DNA from: Vibrio maritimus
GTDB lineage: Bacteria > Pseudomonadota > Gammaproteobacteria > Enterobacterales > Vibrionaceae
DNA: 64,000 nt
Assembly (NCBI GenBank): GCA_000755425.1
Contig: BBMT01000001.1
Span: 248,001 to 312,000 of the forward strand
Reading direction: 5' to 3'
This document shows positions 18,249-27,313 of this stretch, one piece after another; positions within the stretch are counted from its first letter, which is position 1, and the number at the start of each line of letters is the position of its first letter. The position numbers were made by a program, and so were the translations under genes. Below the pieces are notes generated by a model. It was not told where the DNA came from. It worked only from the letters and a program-made list of their open reading frames with translations, and did no database searches.

Positions 18249-18734
18249 TTATTTACCATAGTCGGTAAGCATTTTCTTAAGCATTTTATTTACATCTTTG
18301 GTTTTCTTATTTCTCTTGGTGAGTGCACTCAAAGAAGTTGGAAGCTGTGGCTGTTCTTTTTCTAAATCAACTTCATTATTACTCTCGCGTAGTTTTTGCA
18401 CCGCTGGACGAAGCATGCGAATTTCATCACCTTCTTCGGTCTCCAATAGAATAACATTTTCAGACTCAACCTGAGTGATGGTCAGTAATCCATGTTTTGG
18501 AGATAATACCGTTTCTCCAACCATCGACGATTGAATAGGAGCCGCTCGGTCAGTAATTTGACCTGCACGCAGTTTGGAAGCAGTTATCGAGCGAATATTG
18601 CCCGTGTTCTCAAATGCAACAATCACGGTATGTGTGTTGTAATATTCCACAACCGTAACATAGCCATGAGATTTAGTATCGAATCTAGCGCCTATTTGCA
18701 TATCGTGTGGCGCATCCATTTTCTTTATTTGCAT
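18249..18734 (-). CDS. Hypothetical protein with tandem small beta-barrel-like repeats
   Basis: A 161-residue cytosolic protein that I do not recognise as a named family. Residues 15-62 (a GARFDTKSHGYVTVVEYYN region, then VIVAFENTG and a later ASKLRAGQITDR) resemble the small all-beta modules seen in phage HNH-linked proteins. A second related segment begins near 72 (GETVLSPKHGLLTITQVES). The C terminus is a Lys-rich tail. A second Met at codon 6 is an alternative start. Nothing about its neighbours suggests a role. Confidence 0.6.
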   Translation of the reverse strand: MQIKKMDAPHDMQIGARFDTKSHGYVTVVEYYNTHTVIVAFENTGNIRSITASKLRAGQITDRAAPIQSSMVGETVLSPKHGLLTITQVESENVILLETEEGDEIRMLRPAVQKLRESNNEVDLEKEQPQLPTSLSALTKRNKKTKDVNKMLKKMLTDYGK

Positions 18735-18854
18735 TTACAATCCAGAGTACAACTTCGCAAGTTCAACTCAATAAGTATACACACTCAATAAATTTAAAGG
18801 AATATTCAAAAATCATGTTAGTGTCAAACGATGTGACTTTTGGTAAATCAGCGC

Positions 18855-19829
18855 CTAGATTTGACGGAGCGCAATGCGCGATGGGGCTAGTCCAGTAATA
18901 CGCTTAAAAGATCGCGAAAACTGGGTGATGCTCGCAAAGCCCATATTGACGGCGACCCTTGAAACCGCTTCGCCTTTTTGCAACTGCTCCAACGCGAGGT
19001 CGGCAATTAGATTGTCTCTAAGCTGCCTGAAAGTGATGCCATGTTGATTTAGCCGTCTTTGCAGCGTTCTTTTGCTGACCTCAATGATTTGAGCAGCACG
19101 CTCTAAGTCAAACTTAAGTTCTAGTACATAGGGTCTCAGCGCACTGTATGTTTGACCAATGGCGTTGTAATGGGCGTTTCCCTCGTCCTCGTCACTAGGA
19201 GCAGGACTTGAGATAAAAACGGGCTGTGAGAGCACCTTATTATCAATGATGACGCCTGACGCCTCTCGAGCTTGAATAAACTGTATTTGGCGCGGAAAGC
19301 ACGGAATAAGTTCGCTGCAAGAGTGAGACTGAACATGCACTTGTTTTGGTAACCAATTGGATTTGGTTAGGGCTTGGACTAGCTCAATCATGATCCACAA
19401 GGTGAAAACTTCAGACCAAATAAACGCTGAGTCATCAGTGTGTACTGGTTTTTGTCGTGAGAAGATAACGCCATCCCCCATCGGATCTAACGATACTTTT
19501 GATTGAGGGATCTGAACTTGAATTAAGCGAATCACTTGGTTTAGCGCCTGATGAACGGTTTTGCATTCGCCTAGCTCAGACAAGGTTTTTGGAACGATAT
19601 GAGTGCGCAGAGCATTTCTAATAAGTGCTGTGGCTTTTTCATCCCCGAGCTCTTGATAGGTGACTTCCAACAACCTAAACACCGCTCGTAGCGGTAGAAA
19701 CGTAGATTCGGTTTGTTGGTACTCACTAGGAAGACCAGAGGCCGCTACCAACTCGCTAACGTCGATACCTTGCTGTTTCAAGTGCGACAAAATGCTGGTG
19801 GCATAATCACTATACACGACTGGGAACAT
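18855..19829 (-). CDS. AraC-family regulator (OruR-like architecture)
   Basis: A 324-residue regulator with an N-terminal Arabinose_bd-type domain (residues 20-200, LLEVTYQELGDEKATALIRN) and a C-terminal AraC HTH pair. The HTH begins near 238 (DLERAAQIIEVSKRTLQRRL), and the second helix pair is MGFASITQFSRSFKRITG. GAGGAG eight bases before the ATG supports the start. It stands alone, and its targets cannot be deduced. Confidence 0.88.
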   Translation of the reverse strand: MFPVVYSDYATSILSHLKQQGIDVSELVAASGLPSEYQQTESTFLPLRAVFRLLEVTYQELGDEKATALIRNALRTHIVPKTLSELGECKTVHQALNQVIRLIQVQIPQSKVSLDPMGDGVIFSRQKPVHTDDSAFIWSEVFTLWIMIELVQALTKSNWLPKQVHVQSHSCSELIPCFPRQIQFIQAREASGVIIDNKVLSQPVFISSPAPSDEDEGNAHYNAIGQTYSALRPYVLELKFDLERAAQIIEVSKRTLQRRLNQHGITFRQLRDNLIADLALEQLQKGEAVSRVAVNMGFASITQFSRSFKRITGLAPSRIALRQI

Positions 19830-19997
19830 AAATCGTCTCCTCGAGTTGGGTTGTTAGGTTCGATAAGTAATATAAGTAACCGTGTGAGGCTTGAGAAATG
19901 ATAGGTTTGGATAAGGGATATGTGCGACGTGTATATCGCTGGATTATCAGGTGGTTAAAGTGCGAGAGCGACTACTGCGCTCCCGCTATTTCTGGAC

Positions 19998-21026
19998 TTA
20001 TGATTTAACTACCGTCTTCTCGGGTGAGATTTCGCCATCCATCACTTTCTGACTCACACCGTAGTAGCGCACGGTAAATGAGAAGTTTTGCCCGTTGGTG
20101 TCAATGTTGTTGATGGCATTCGAGCCACAGTTAAACGATACGGTGACAGTGCCGTCGCCATTTGTTTTCCAATCGTTTGATGAAATATGATTAGCACCAT
20201 CAATCAGGTAACGAGACTCATCATAAGGTGTGACGGAAGTGAAGTATTTGGACTCTGGCTCTTCAAACGTCGTCGTTTGGCACTGCTCAGCGTCAAGCAT
20301 CACAGAGTTGGTATACAGGTTCGCGACATTGACCTCTGGCGATGAACCACCCCAGCCGTTGGCGTTCTCCAGATTCCATTGATGTAAATCCGTCACCTGC
20401 TTGGAGGTACGTGGGAAAGTGTAAGCGAACACTTGTCCTTGAGTCTCGGCGGTAAGCGTTGACGTCCAGGCTTCAACTTCTTGGTAGTCGTAGTTTTTAA
20501 TCACGTACGTACCAAACTTGAGTGTGTCGGTTTCAATCTTGTCTTGAGCAGCACGCGCAGCCTCTAACCCTTTCTCTGTGCCAGTGCGATAGATGAGAAA
20601 TGCATAGTCTGTCTCAATCGCTGCTGTATAAGAGCCTTCACCCACCACGTAATGCTCGCCGTGGCCTCCCTCGTTGACGACTTGTACTGCCATGTAGACA
20701 TCAGATTCTGGGATTTCGAAGGTCACCATGCCATCCACCGCTTCAACAACCGCGACAGAGTATAGAGTGTCATCATTCATCTGAACTGTAGGTGCCTCTT
20801 TACCTCTCGGAGGAAGGTTACGCATGTGGGTAATGTGTTGGTTTGCACCCAGTGCCACCCAGTTGCGGTAGTTGCGAGCGGTTTCTGCGTGAGCGTAATT
20901 TTGCTCTGTGATCTCAATGGTATTAGGTGTTTGATTGGCAGTTTCAGTTGACGTGTTGCTGCAAGCGGTGAGCGCTAAACCAAGGCCAAGGATTGAACAA
21001 GTAATGAGTGATTTCTTGAAAGTCAT
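19998..21026 (-). CDS. DUF1254/DUF1214 lipoprotein
   Basis: A 342-residue lipoprotein with a type II signal (residues 1-22, lipobox LTAC with Cys22). The N-terminal part is a DUF1254-like domain (ETARNYRNWVALGANQHITH, MNDDTLYSVAVVEA). The C-terminal part is DUF1214-like (NDWKTNGDGTVTVSFNCGS, then FTVRYYG). The biochemical role of these domains is not established. A GGAG ribosome site precedes the ATG. Copies of a TGATATGCTT element occur upstream and also at the neighbouring LysR promoter, so this gene is a likely target of that LysR protein. Confidence 0.8.
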   Translation of the reverse strand: MTFKKSLITCSILGLGLALTACSNTSTETANQTPNTIEITEQNYAHAETARNYRNWVALGANQHITHMRNLPPRGKEAPTVQMNDDTLYSVAVVEAVDGMVTFEIPESDVYMAVQVVNEGGHGEHYVVGEGSYTAAIETDYAFLIYRTGTEKGLEAARAAQDKIETDTLKFGTYVIKNYDYQEVEAWTSTLTAETQGQVFAYTFPRTSKQVTDLHQWNLENANGWGGSSPEVNVANLYTNSVMLDAEQCQTTTFEEPESKYFTSVTPYDESRYLIDGANHISSNDWKTNGDGTVTVSFNCGSNAINNIDTNGQNFSFTVRYYGVSQKVMDGEISPEKTVVKS

Positions 21027-21128
21027 AGCTATCTCCGAAGTGGATTCATCGTCACTATTAACTCGCCCTGTATTTAATAGCGTTGCTTGTTGATGAATAG
21101 CTTACGAAGATAGCCTTATTTACTCCAA

Positions 21129-21155
21129 TGATATGTGCTTATAACTGATATGCTT
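21129..21155. promoter_or_regulatory. Repeated TGATATG(T)GCTT element upstream of the DUF1254 gene
   Basis: TGATATGTGCTT (21129-21140) and TGATATGCTT (21146-21155) lie about 100-130 bases before the lipoprotein gene. The exact ten bases recur inverted at 22165-22174, upstream of the LysR gene. Confidence 0.5.
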
Positions 21156-21183
21156 CAAGTGGATATCATGGCTCGGTGTATAT

Positions 21184-22131
21184 CTAACTGGTTGAAATCC
21201 TCTCAGATAGCGAATCTACGACAAGCTGTTTAAACCAGCTATGAGCAGGGCTACTCTCAGTTTTTCTGTGTTCGATCAGATACAAGCTCACGTAATAATC
21301 GTCGCGGTTAAATGCCTTGATCACTTGCAGATCTTGGTAGTCTAACAAGTCGTCGGCCAACGCATGACTTGAGATCATTAATCGATCTGTACCGGTAAGT
21401 GAATCCAAAAGCGTGGAGAGCTGTCCGGATTTCAAAGCGATGGTTCTGCTCAAGCCTTGTTTGGCTAGCTCTATATCGATCGGGTTTAGGTAATTGTGGT
21501 TGGATCGTACATCCAGTGAGAGGTCGACGAATTGGAAATTAAGGCAGTCCTCAACGGTTATCTCCGTTTGCTGTGCGAGTGGATGGCTTCGAGAACCATA
21601 GATAACTGGGTAGGTACTACCGATTTTTTGAAATTGGTACTCATCACTTTGTGGCGGTTCTTCAACGTGGATAGAGAAGTCAACTTGACCATCTTTTAGT
21701 AACTGAATAGGTTCGCGGGATGAAGGATACTCTTCCAGTGTTACTTTAGGGGCAACATCTTGTAGGGCTTTCGCTAAAGGCGCAGTTAACAAACGGCTCA
21801 TTAATGGTGGAACGGATATCCGAAATGCGCGTTCACAATCAATCGGTGAAAAATTCAGTCCGTTCAATAAGGTGTCTATAGAGAGCAGAATATGATCCAA
21901 TGATGCTTCGAGTTCTAACGTTTTGGTAGTGGGCTGCAGGCCATTAGACTCCCGGTAAAACAACGGGTCATCGAAGAGATCTCTCAATCTTGCGAGGGTT
22001 CGGCTCATTGCAGGTTGTGATAAATAGAGCTTTTCCGCAGCGCGAGACACGTTACGTTCTTTAATTAGCACACTTAGCGACACAAGCAGGTTCAGGTCGA
22101 TTCGAGACAGTTCTTGTTCGAGAGTCTTCAT
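21184..22131 (-). CDS. LysR-family regulator
   Basis: A 315-residue LysR-type regulator. The N-terminal winged helix is at residues 10-70 (LLVSLSVLIKERNVSRAAEK, then SQPAMSRTLARLRDLF), followed by a periplasmic-binding-like effector domain. It lies upstream of the DUF1254 lipoprotein on the same strand and is divergent from the flavin reductase at 22307. A shared ten-base element suggests control of the lipoprotein gene and of itself. Confidence 0.9.
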   Translation of the reverse strand: MKTLEQELSRIDLNLLVSLSVLIKERNVSRAAEKLYLSQPAMSRTLARLRDLFDDPLFYRESNGLQPTTKTLELEASLDHILLSIDTLLNGLNFSPIDCERAFRISVPPLMSRLLTAPLAKALQDVAPKVTLEEYPSSREPIQLLKDGQVDFSIHVEEPPQSDEYQFQKIGSTYPVIYGSRSHPLAQQTEITVEDCLNFQFVDLSLDVRSNHNYLNPIDIELAKQGLSRTIALKSGQLSTLLDSLTGTDRLMISSHALADDLLDYQDLQVIKAFNRDDYYVSLYLIEHRKTESSPAHSWFKQLVVDSLSERISTS

Positions 22132-22164
22132 CCGTTCATTCCATTAAAAATGCCTATTACTTCA

Positions 22165-22174
22165 AAGCATATCA
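22165..22174. promoter_or_regulatory. Inverted copy of TGATATGCTT in the LysR/flavin-reductase intergenic region
   Basis: AAGCATATCA is the exact reverse complement of the element at 21146-21155. It lies about 35 bases before the LysR start codon and is a candidate LysR binding site. Confidence 0.45.
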
Positions 22175-22306
22175 TCATATAGATAAAGTGCATGGTATTA
22201 ATAATTTAGTCCAGAGGTTGCACGAGTCAAACATCGCGGTGATCGAATACTCACGGATATGAGTAACTTAAATCAGTAAACGGACATAACTAAGGTATCG
22301 TCATTC

Positions 22307-22963
22307 ATGCATGTTACTCATCAAGACCTACTTAACCTAGAAGACCGCTATCGTGCCAATTTCGTCAATAGCTTGTCGGGTTTTAAAAGCGCCAATCTTG
22401 TGGGCACGGCCGACCACGAGGGCAACACTAACCTAGCCATTGTCAGCTCGGTCTTTCATTTAGGCGCCAATCCACCATTGATAGGGATGATTTCGAGGCC
22501 GCACTCGGTTGCCAGAGACACACTTGAGAACATTCAGTCGGTGGGCGAGTACACTATCAATCATGTTAATAGTGATATTTGGAAACGAGCACACCAAACG
22601 TCGGCGCGATATCCAAGGGAGGTCTCTGAGTTTGAGGCTGTGGGATTAACACCACAATGGCAAGAGGGCGTTCGAGCACCTTTCGTGGCGGAGAGTCGAC
22701 TCAAATACTCGCTAGCGCTTAGAAGCAGTCAAACCATCGATTTGAACGGCGTGGTACTGCTTATTGGAGAGATTACGCATTTGCACGTGGAGCGAGAAGC
22801 GATAGCTGAGGGAGGGTATATTGATATTGAGTCGCTAGGCAGTATCGCGGTATCGGGTTTGGATAACTATCATGTGACTGATAGCTTAGGGAGCTCACTT
22901 ATGCCAAGCCTCACACCAGACCAGAGATTTTTGGTTAGCCGACAAAGACCTCTACGCCCTTAG
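22307..22963 (+). CDS. Flavin reductase-like (FMN-binding split-barrel) protein
   Basis: A 218-residue protein with a flavin-reductase-like split barrel: NFVNSLSGFKSANLVGTA, SSVFHLGANPPLIGMISRP (FMN contact) and GEYTINHVNSD. Family members bind FMN and act with oxygenases or as independent oxidoreductases. It is divergent from the LysR gene. Its 3' end overlaps the convergent DeoR gene by 29 bases, so the two transcripts are antisense at their ends. Confidence 0.82.
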   Translation: MHVTHQDLLNLEDRYRANFVNSLSGFKSANLVGTADHEGNTNLAIVSSVFHLGANPPLIGMISRPHSVARDTLENIQSVGEYTINHVNSDIWKRAHQTSARYPREVSEFEAVGLTPQWQEGVRAPFVAESRLKYSLALRSSQTIDLNGVVLLIGEITHLHVEREAIAEGGYIDIESLGSIAVSGLDNYHVTDSLGSSLMPSLTPDQRFLVSRQRPLRP

Positions 22964-23675
22964 ATTTGAGATGTTCCAGCATATCTTTCGGCGCAGCTTT
23001 GTCAGTGATAAGCACTGAGATCTCCTCTGTACTGCCGATGGACGAAGGGAAAATCTGCCCAAACTTACTTGAATCGGTCAGCACCACATTGCGGCGCTTC
23101 TTACCCAGGATAGTACTGGCGATGTCAGCGCGCATCATGTCTCGACTGGTAAAGCCGGTATCAATATCAAAGCCATCGATACCCAGAAAGGCTGTGCTGA
23201 AGTGAATGTTTTCAATACATAGCTTGGTCAAAGGGCCGACTAAGCTCTCCCCTTGATGCTGATAGACGCCGCCCAACAGAATTATATTGGCTGAGGTGTG
23301 GCGAATTAAGTGAGCGATGTAGGCAGACGGTGTAATGATAGTGACATCACCGCGCTCTGCTAGCGTTCGAGCTAGTAAGGCGTTAGCGCTGCCACCCTCA
23401 ATCAGAACGGTTTCATTTGGTGCGACCAGATCGGCGGCTTTGTTTGCTAACTGCTGCTTGATGTCAAAGTGCACCTCTAGGCGAGACTCAATGTCGTCAC
23501 TTTGTAACGAAACCGCCGCACCATGGACACGTTTTAGATAGCCGTTTTGCTCTAAGAAATTGAGGTCTTGACGAATGGTGACGCCAGACACGCCCGTTAG
23601 TTCAGACAGTTCGCTGACTTGCACTCGAGTTCTATCGTTAACGAGGTTGAGGATTTCAGATTGTCTGGAGTTCAT
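22935..23675 (-). CDS. DeoR-family repressor (YciT-like)
   Basis: A 246-residue DeoR-type regulator. The HTH is at residues 6-55 (ILNLVNDRTRVQVSELSELT, GVTIRQDLNFLEQNGYLKR), followed by the sugar-phosphate-binding DeoRC domain (ETVLIEGGSANALLARTL, TAFLGIDGFDIDTGFTSRD). Such repressors usually sense phosphorylated sugars. It lies downstream of the glycyl-radical operon and separated from it by a terminator. Copies of a TTTCATTTGAAA-type element flank its own gene and the operon, which makes it the probable regulator of both. Confidence 0.9.
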   Translation of the reverse strand: MNSRQSEILNLVNDRTRVQVSELSELTGVSGVTIRQDLNFLEQNGYLKRVHGAAVSLQSDDIESRLEVHFDIKQQLANKAADLVAPNETVLIEGGSANALLARTLAERGDVTIITPSAYIAHLIRHTSANIILLGGVYQHQGESLVGPLTKLCIENIHFSTAFLGIDGFDIDTGFTSRDMMRADIASTILGKKRRNVVLTDSSKFGQIFPSSIGSTEEISVLITDKAAPKDMLEHLKSKGVEVFVG

Positions 23676-23710
23676 AGTCTGCCCTTGGGAGAATAATGGT
23701 TCGCTTAGTC

Positions 23711-23742
23711 AAAAAAACAAAGAGAGCATTATAGCTCTCTTT
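23711..23742 (-). terminator. Terminator of the glycyl-radical operon
   Basis: The 9-bp stem AAAGAGAGC/GCTCTCTTT (loop ATTATA) is followed on the minus strand by G and seven T. It separates the glycyl radical enzyme gene from deoR. Confidence 0.88.
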
Positions 23743-23750
23743 CATTTAAG

Positions 23751-23762
23751 TTTCATTTGAAA
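23751..23762. promoter_or_regulatory. Repeated operator TTTCATTTGAAA upstream of deoR
   Basis: TTTCA-TT-TGAAA with a partial second copy just before it (23740-23750). The same element recurs in the activase/aldolase intergenic region and at the end of the aldolase gene. It is a candidate site for autoregulation by the DeoR protein. Confidence 0.6.
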
Positions 23763-23808
23763 GCACGGTTCTTCACAAAAAACTGCGAAGTGTAGCTAAT
23801 GGCGTAAA

Positions 23809-26238
23809 TTACAGCTCGTGCTCGGTACGCGCGATTATATCGTCTTGAGCATCTGGTGACAGTGCAGTAAAGAATGCAGAGTAACCGGCTACACGTACCA
23901 CCAAATCACGATACTGCTCAGGGTTACGTTTGGCGGCGAGCAGTGTTTCTCTCGATACGATGTTGTACTGAACGTGCCATCCTTTGTGGTGATTGAAGAA
24001 GGTACGAATCAACATAGAAAGCTTGAGTTTGTCGCTTTCAGATGCAACGGCTGCTGGCGATAGTTTCTGGTTGAGTAGTACGCCACCCAAAATCTTATCA
24101 GCTTGAATCTTGCCAACAGAGTTGTATACCGCCGTAGGTCCTAAACGATCCGAACCTGATGATGGACTTGCGCCTTCAGCAAGTGGGGTCGTCGCTTTTC
24201 GACCGTCTGGTGTTGCCATAGTAGACGCGCCAAATGGGACGTTCGCAGAAATACTCGATGTACCTGCATAGTAACCACCACCAATCGGGCCACGACCATG
24301 ACGGGTATTGACGAAGTTATTTAGTTCGTCGATATACACTCGGTACGCTTCAGCCAACAGTAGATCGACAGAGTCATCATCATTTCCGTACTTTGGAGCA
24401 AAGTTCAAAATGCGTTGACGAAGCTGCTCTTGCTCTGAGCCTTCAAAGTTTTCTGCTAGTGCCTTAGCAAGCTCTGGTTGGCTGATTTGCTGTTCATCAA
24501 ACACAAGATGTTTGATAGCGGCTAGGCTGTTGCCAAGGTTAGCGATACCCACTTGTAGACCAGACACCCAGTCGTATTTTGCACCGCCTTCTTTGACGGT
24601 TTTACCGTTAGGTAAGCAGTTGTCCACGAGTGATGAGCAGAAGATATCTTGAGCCTGCTGTTCCAGAACCGTATCGACGACCGTATCAATCTCGATTGAC
24701 TTTCTTGCGTAGTAGCGAACTTGGTCTGCCCAAGAAGTCATGACTTCATCCATATTGGCAAAGTTACCCTTCGCCAAAGATTTGTCATGCGGTAAGAAGC
24801 ACTCGCCAGTAGTTGCATCTTTGCCTTCGTTTAGAGCGGCCAGCAAAATACGAGCAAAGTTGATAAAGCTCATGCCTGTACAGCGATATCCCCATTTACC
24901 AGGTACAGCGGTTTCGATACAGCCGATTGAAGCATAATTGTATGCATCTTCGCGTTCGACACCTAGCTTGATGAACTCAGGAATGACAATCTCATCATTG
25001 TTGAACGCCGGCATACCAAAGCCACACTTGATAACTTCGATACAACCCATCAAGAACTCTTGATTTAGCCCTTCATGATAACGAACGCTTAAGTTTGGTT
25101 GCGTAGAACGAAGCTGGCCGCATGACTCTAGGATTGCCCAAGATAAAGGGTTCACGGCATCCATTGGCTCGCCGTTATTATTGAGCTTTTGGCCACCGAT
25201 ACACACGTTTTGGTACAAAGGAGAGCCTGCAGACGCTTTAGAGTGAGCTCCGGAGCGGATCTTGTTCACTTCAAGCAGTTTTAGCCAACAGCTTTGCAGC
25301 AATTCTAGAGCGAAGCCATGCTCAAGTTCACCGCTGTTGATATCCGCAACGTAGTAGTCGTTCAAATACTGATCCATGCGGCCGAATGATACCGAGTGAC
25401 CGTTCGACTCAATTTGCAGCATAAGCTGAACAAAATAGCTTAGCTGTAGTGCCTGCCAGAAGTTTGTTGGTGCATGGTAAGCGATGTGTTCACAGTTGAC
25501 AGCGATAGTTGCCAGTTCTTGTTTGCGGATGGCGTTTGTTTCGGTTTTTGCCATGTTAGAAGCAAGCTCAGCAAAGCGTAAAATGTGCTGCTGAATAGCA
25601 CGGAGTACGATGTCTACCGATTTGTAGAACTGCTCTTTTTTCAATCCTTCATAGCTTGAGATATCGTTGGCACGGCGGTAATCATCGACTTCTGTGATCA
25701 AGCCATCTAAGCCTATAGCTAAGATCTTCTCGTTGTCGACAGCAAGGTGTGCGTCACCAGACGTCATGTTGCCTTCAGCTTTGATGATTGTGCTTGCAAG
25801 AATGGCTTCTTGTTCATCTGTGAACATGCCATAACAACGATCTTGTACTGTTTTACCGCGCCAGTAAGGTGTCAGTGAGTGAATGACTTCTTTGTCTTCT
25901 TCGGTGACATGAAAGCCAGCACCTGGGCGATCAGCAAGACCGTCTATCTCCGCTTCAATCCAGCGAACTGTGTATTCTGGGAAAATTGGCGCCGCGCGGA
26001 GCTTGCTCGCTTGGTTACCAACGATCAACTCGTTGTTGTCGATCCAAATAGTGCGCGTTCTTAAGTGTTCCTCAAGTGCAAGGGCACGTTGCACGATCAC
26101 TGGCTTATCTTCATTCTCACGATAGATCTTAGTGTACGCCTCGGCACGCTCAGTACAGATCGGTGGCGTTACAATGTTCACCAATGCTTTTTTATGGTCT
26201 TGAATACGCTGTGGTAAGTAGTTGAGTTCCATAGTCAT
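23809..26238 (-). CDS. Glycyl radical enzyme, PflF/YbiW type
   Basis: An 809-residue glycyl radical enzyme. The thiyl-radical Cys is in SIGCIETAVPG (about residue 440). The glycyl radical Gly is at about 785 in the C-terminal RVAGYSAFF loop, 24 residues before the end. It is close in length and arrangement to E. coli YbiW, encoded with activase ybiY and aldolase fsaA, the same trio as here. From memory, YbiW-type enzymes have recently been assigned as 1,5-anhydroglucitol-6-phosphate lyases whose product is split by an FSA-type aldolase; this should be verified. Its ATG overlaps the activase stop. Oxygen-sensitive chemistry fits the perfect FNR box upstream of the operon. Confidence 0.9.
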   Translation of the reverse strand: MTMELNYLPQRIQDHKKALVNIVTPPICTERAEAYTKIYRENEDKPVIVQRALALEEHLRTRTIWIDNNELIVGNQASKLRAAPIFPEYTVRWIEAEIDGLADRPGAGFHVTEEDKEVIHSLTPYWRGKTVQDRCYGMFTDEQEAILASTIIKAEGNMTSGDAHLAVDNEKILAIGLDGLITEVDDYRRANDISSYEGLKKEQFYKSVDIVLRAIQQHILRFAELASNMAKTETNAIRKQELATIAVNCEHIAYHAPTNFWQALQLSYFVQLMLQIESNGHSVSFGRMDQYLNDYYVADINSGELEHGFALELLQSCWLKLLEVNKIRSGAHSKASAGSPLYQNVCIGGQKLNNNGEPMDAVNPLSWAILESCGQLRSTQPNLSVRYHEGLNQEFLMGCIEVIKCGFGMPAFNNDEIVIPEFIKLGVEREDAYNYASIGCIETAVPGKWGYRCTGMSFINFARILLAALNEGKDATTGECFLPHDKSLAKGNFANMDEVMTSWADQVRYYARKSIEIDTVVDTVLEQQAQDIFCSSLVDNCLPNGKTVKEGGAKYDWVSGLQVGIANLGNSLAAIKHLVFDEQQISQPELAKALAENFEGSEQEQLRQRILNFAPKYGNDDDSVDLLLAEAYRVYIDELNNFVNTRHGRGPIGGGYYAGTSSISANVPFGASTMATPDGRKATTPLAEGASPSSGSDRLGPTAVYNSVGKIQADKILGGVLLNQKLSPAAVASESDKLKLSMLIRTFFNHHKGWHVQYNIVSRETLLAAKRNPEQYRDLVVRVAGYSAFFTALSPDAQDDIIARTEHEL

Positions 26239-27142
26239 TAACCTCGTACGATTACGTTCATATGTGAATACTGCTTTGCGTGCTGTTGCGCGTATTCAAG
26301 CAGTTCAGGATTGTTCAGTGGTTTGTCTGCACATAAATAAGGCATATCGAGCAGACGATATTTGTTGATGCCCAAGGTGTGATAGGGCAGTAAGTGAATC
26401 TCTTGGCAGCTTTCAAGTGACGCTGCAAAATCAATAATGTCGGCCAGTTCGGCCTCGGTATCGTTAAAGCCTGGTACCACAGGTACTCGGATCACAATAC
26501 GCTTGGCAATAGGGCTAGTTTTTGAAAGTTCGCCTTTATGCGCTTCAAGGAACCGTGCGCCCATTGCTGGAATTTTTCGTCGTTGGTGTGTTTCAGGTCA
26601 GCAAGCCAACAGTCAATAAAAGGCGCTGCTTGTTCAACGTTCTTCCAAGGAACATGCATGCAGGTTTCAATCGCTGTGCTGACGTCTTGCTGTTTCAGTT
26701 GGCTGGCGATAGAGGTAACCAATTCAGACTGCATAAGTGGCTCACCCCCAGAGAAAGTTACTCCACCACCGCTTTGATCATAGAAAGGCTTGTCTTTCAT
26801 TAGCGTGTTGATGAGCATCTCTTCTTTTGCTTCCTCACCACACACGCTTAGCGCTTGAGTTGGGCATACATTTCGAAGGGCGATGATCTGTGATTGGTCG
26901 AGCATCTGACGATTTATCGTAATGTCACCACTGTCTCGAGACCTTTCAATTGAAGGGCAAACATCGCTACAAGCATTACATTCCGCCAGACAGCTACGCT
27001 CATCAAATAGCAATGAATGTTTAGGGCTACGACTTTCAGGGTTCTGACACCACGGACAAGCTAAGCTACAGCCCTTTAAAAATAAGATGCTGCGGATACC
27101 ATCGCCATCGTGAGTGGAAAATCGTTGTATGTTGAAGTACAT
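26238..27142 (-). CDS. Glycyl radical enzyme activase, YbiY type (one frameshift)
   Basis: A radical SAM activase of 301 residues that installs the glycyl radical on the downstream enzyme. It has the cluster motif CSLACPWC near residues 26-33 and a ferredoxin-type insert with two further Cys groups (CLAECNACSDVCP and CPTQALSVCG). The SAM-binding GGEP is in VTFSGGEPLMQ. One missing C near 26513 breaks the frame after FQKLA; the second frame resumes IAKRIVIRVPVVPGFND. The ATG at 27142 with an AGAGGT ribosome site is preferred over the in-frame Met at 27169. Confidence 0.9.
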
Positions 27143-27163
27143 GGTTACCTCTAACTTCTCGCC

Positions 27164-27221
27164 TTTCATTTAAAGTAAATTCTTACTTTCGTTTAGTGAA
27201 ATTTAAAGCCTTCATTTGAAG
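27164..27221. promoter_or_regulatory. Cluster of DeoR-type operator elements between activase and aldolase genes
   Basis: Three related elements lie in the divergent promoter region: TTTCATTTAAAG (27164-27175), TTTCGTTTAGTGAAA (27187-27201) and CTTCATTTGAAG (27210-27221, with perfect 5-bp arms). Confidence 0.6.
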
Positions 27222-27227
27222 TTTGTT

Positions 27228-27241
27228 TTGATCAAAATCAA
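27228..27241. promoter_or_regulatory. Perfect FNR box
   Basis: TTGATCAAAATCAA matches the FNR consensus TTGAT-N4-ATCAA at all ten defined positions. It lies midway between the divergent activase and aldolase genes and implies anaerobic activation, as expected for an oxygen-labile glycyl radical system. Confidence 0.8.
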
Positions 27242-27313
27242 GATCTTAAACATTCCGCAGATCTATATTGTTCACAACATGAGATTGCTCAAATAAAGAA
27301 CTGAGAGATGACT

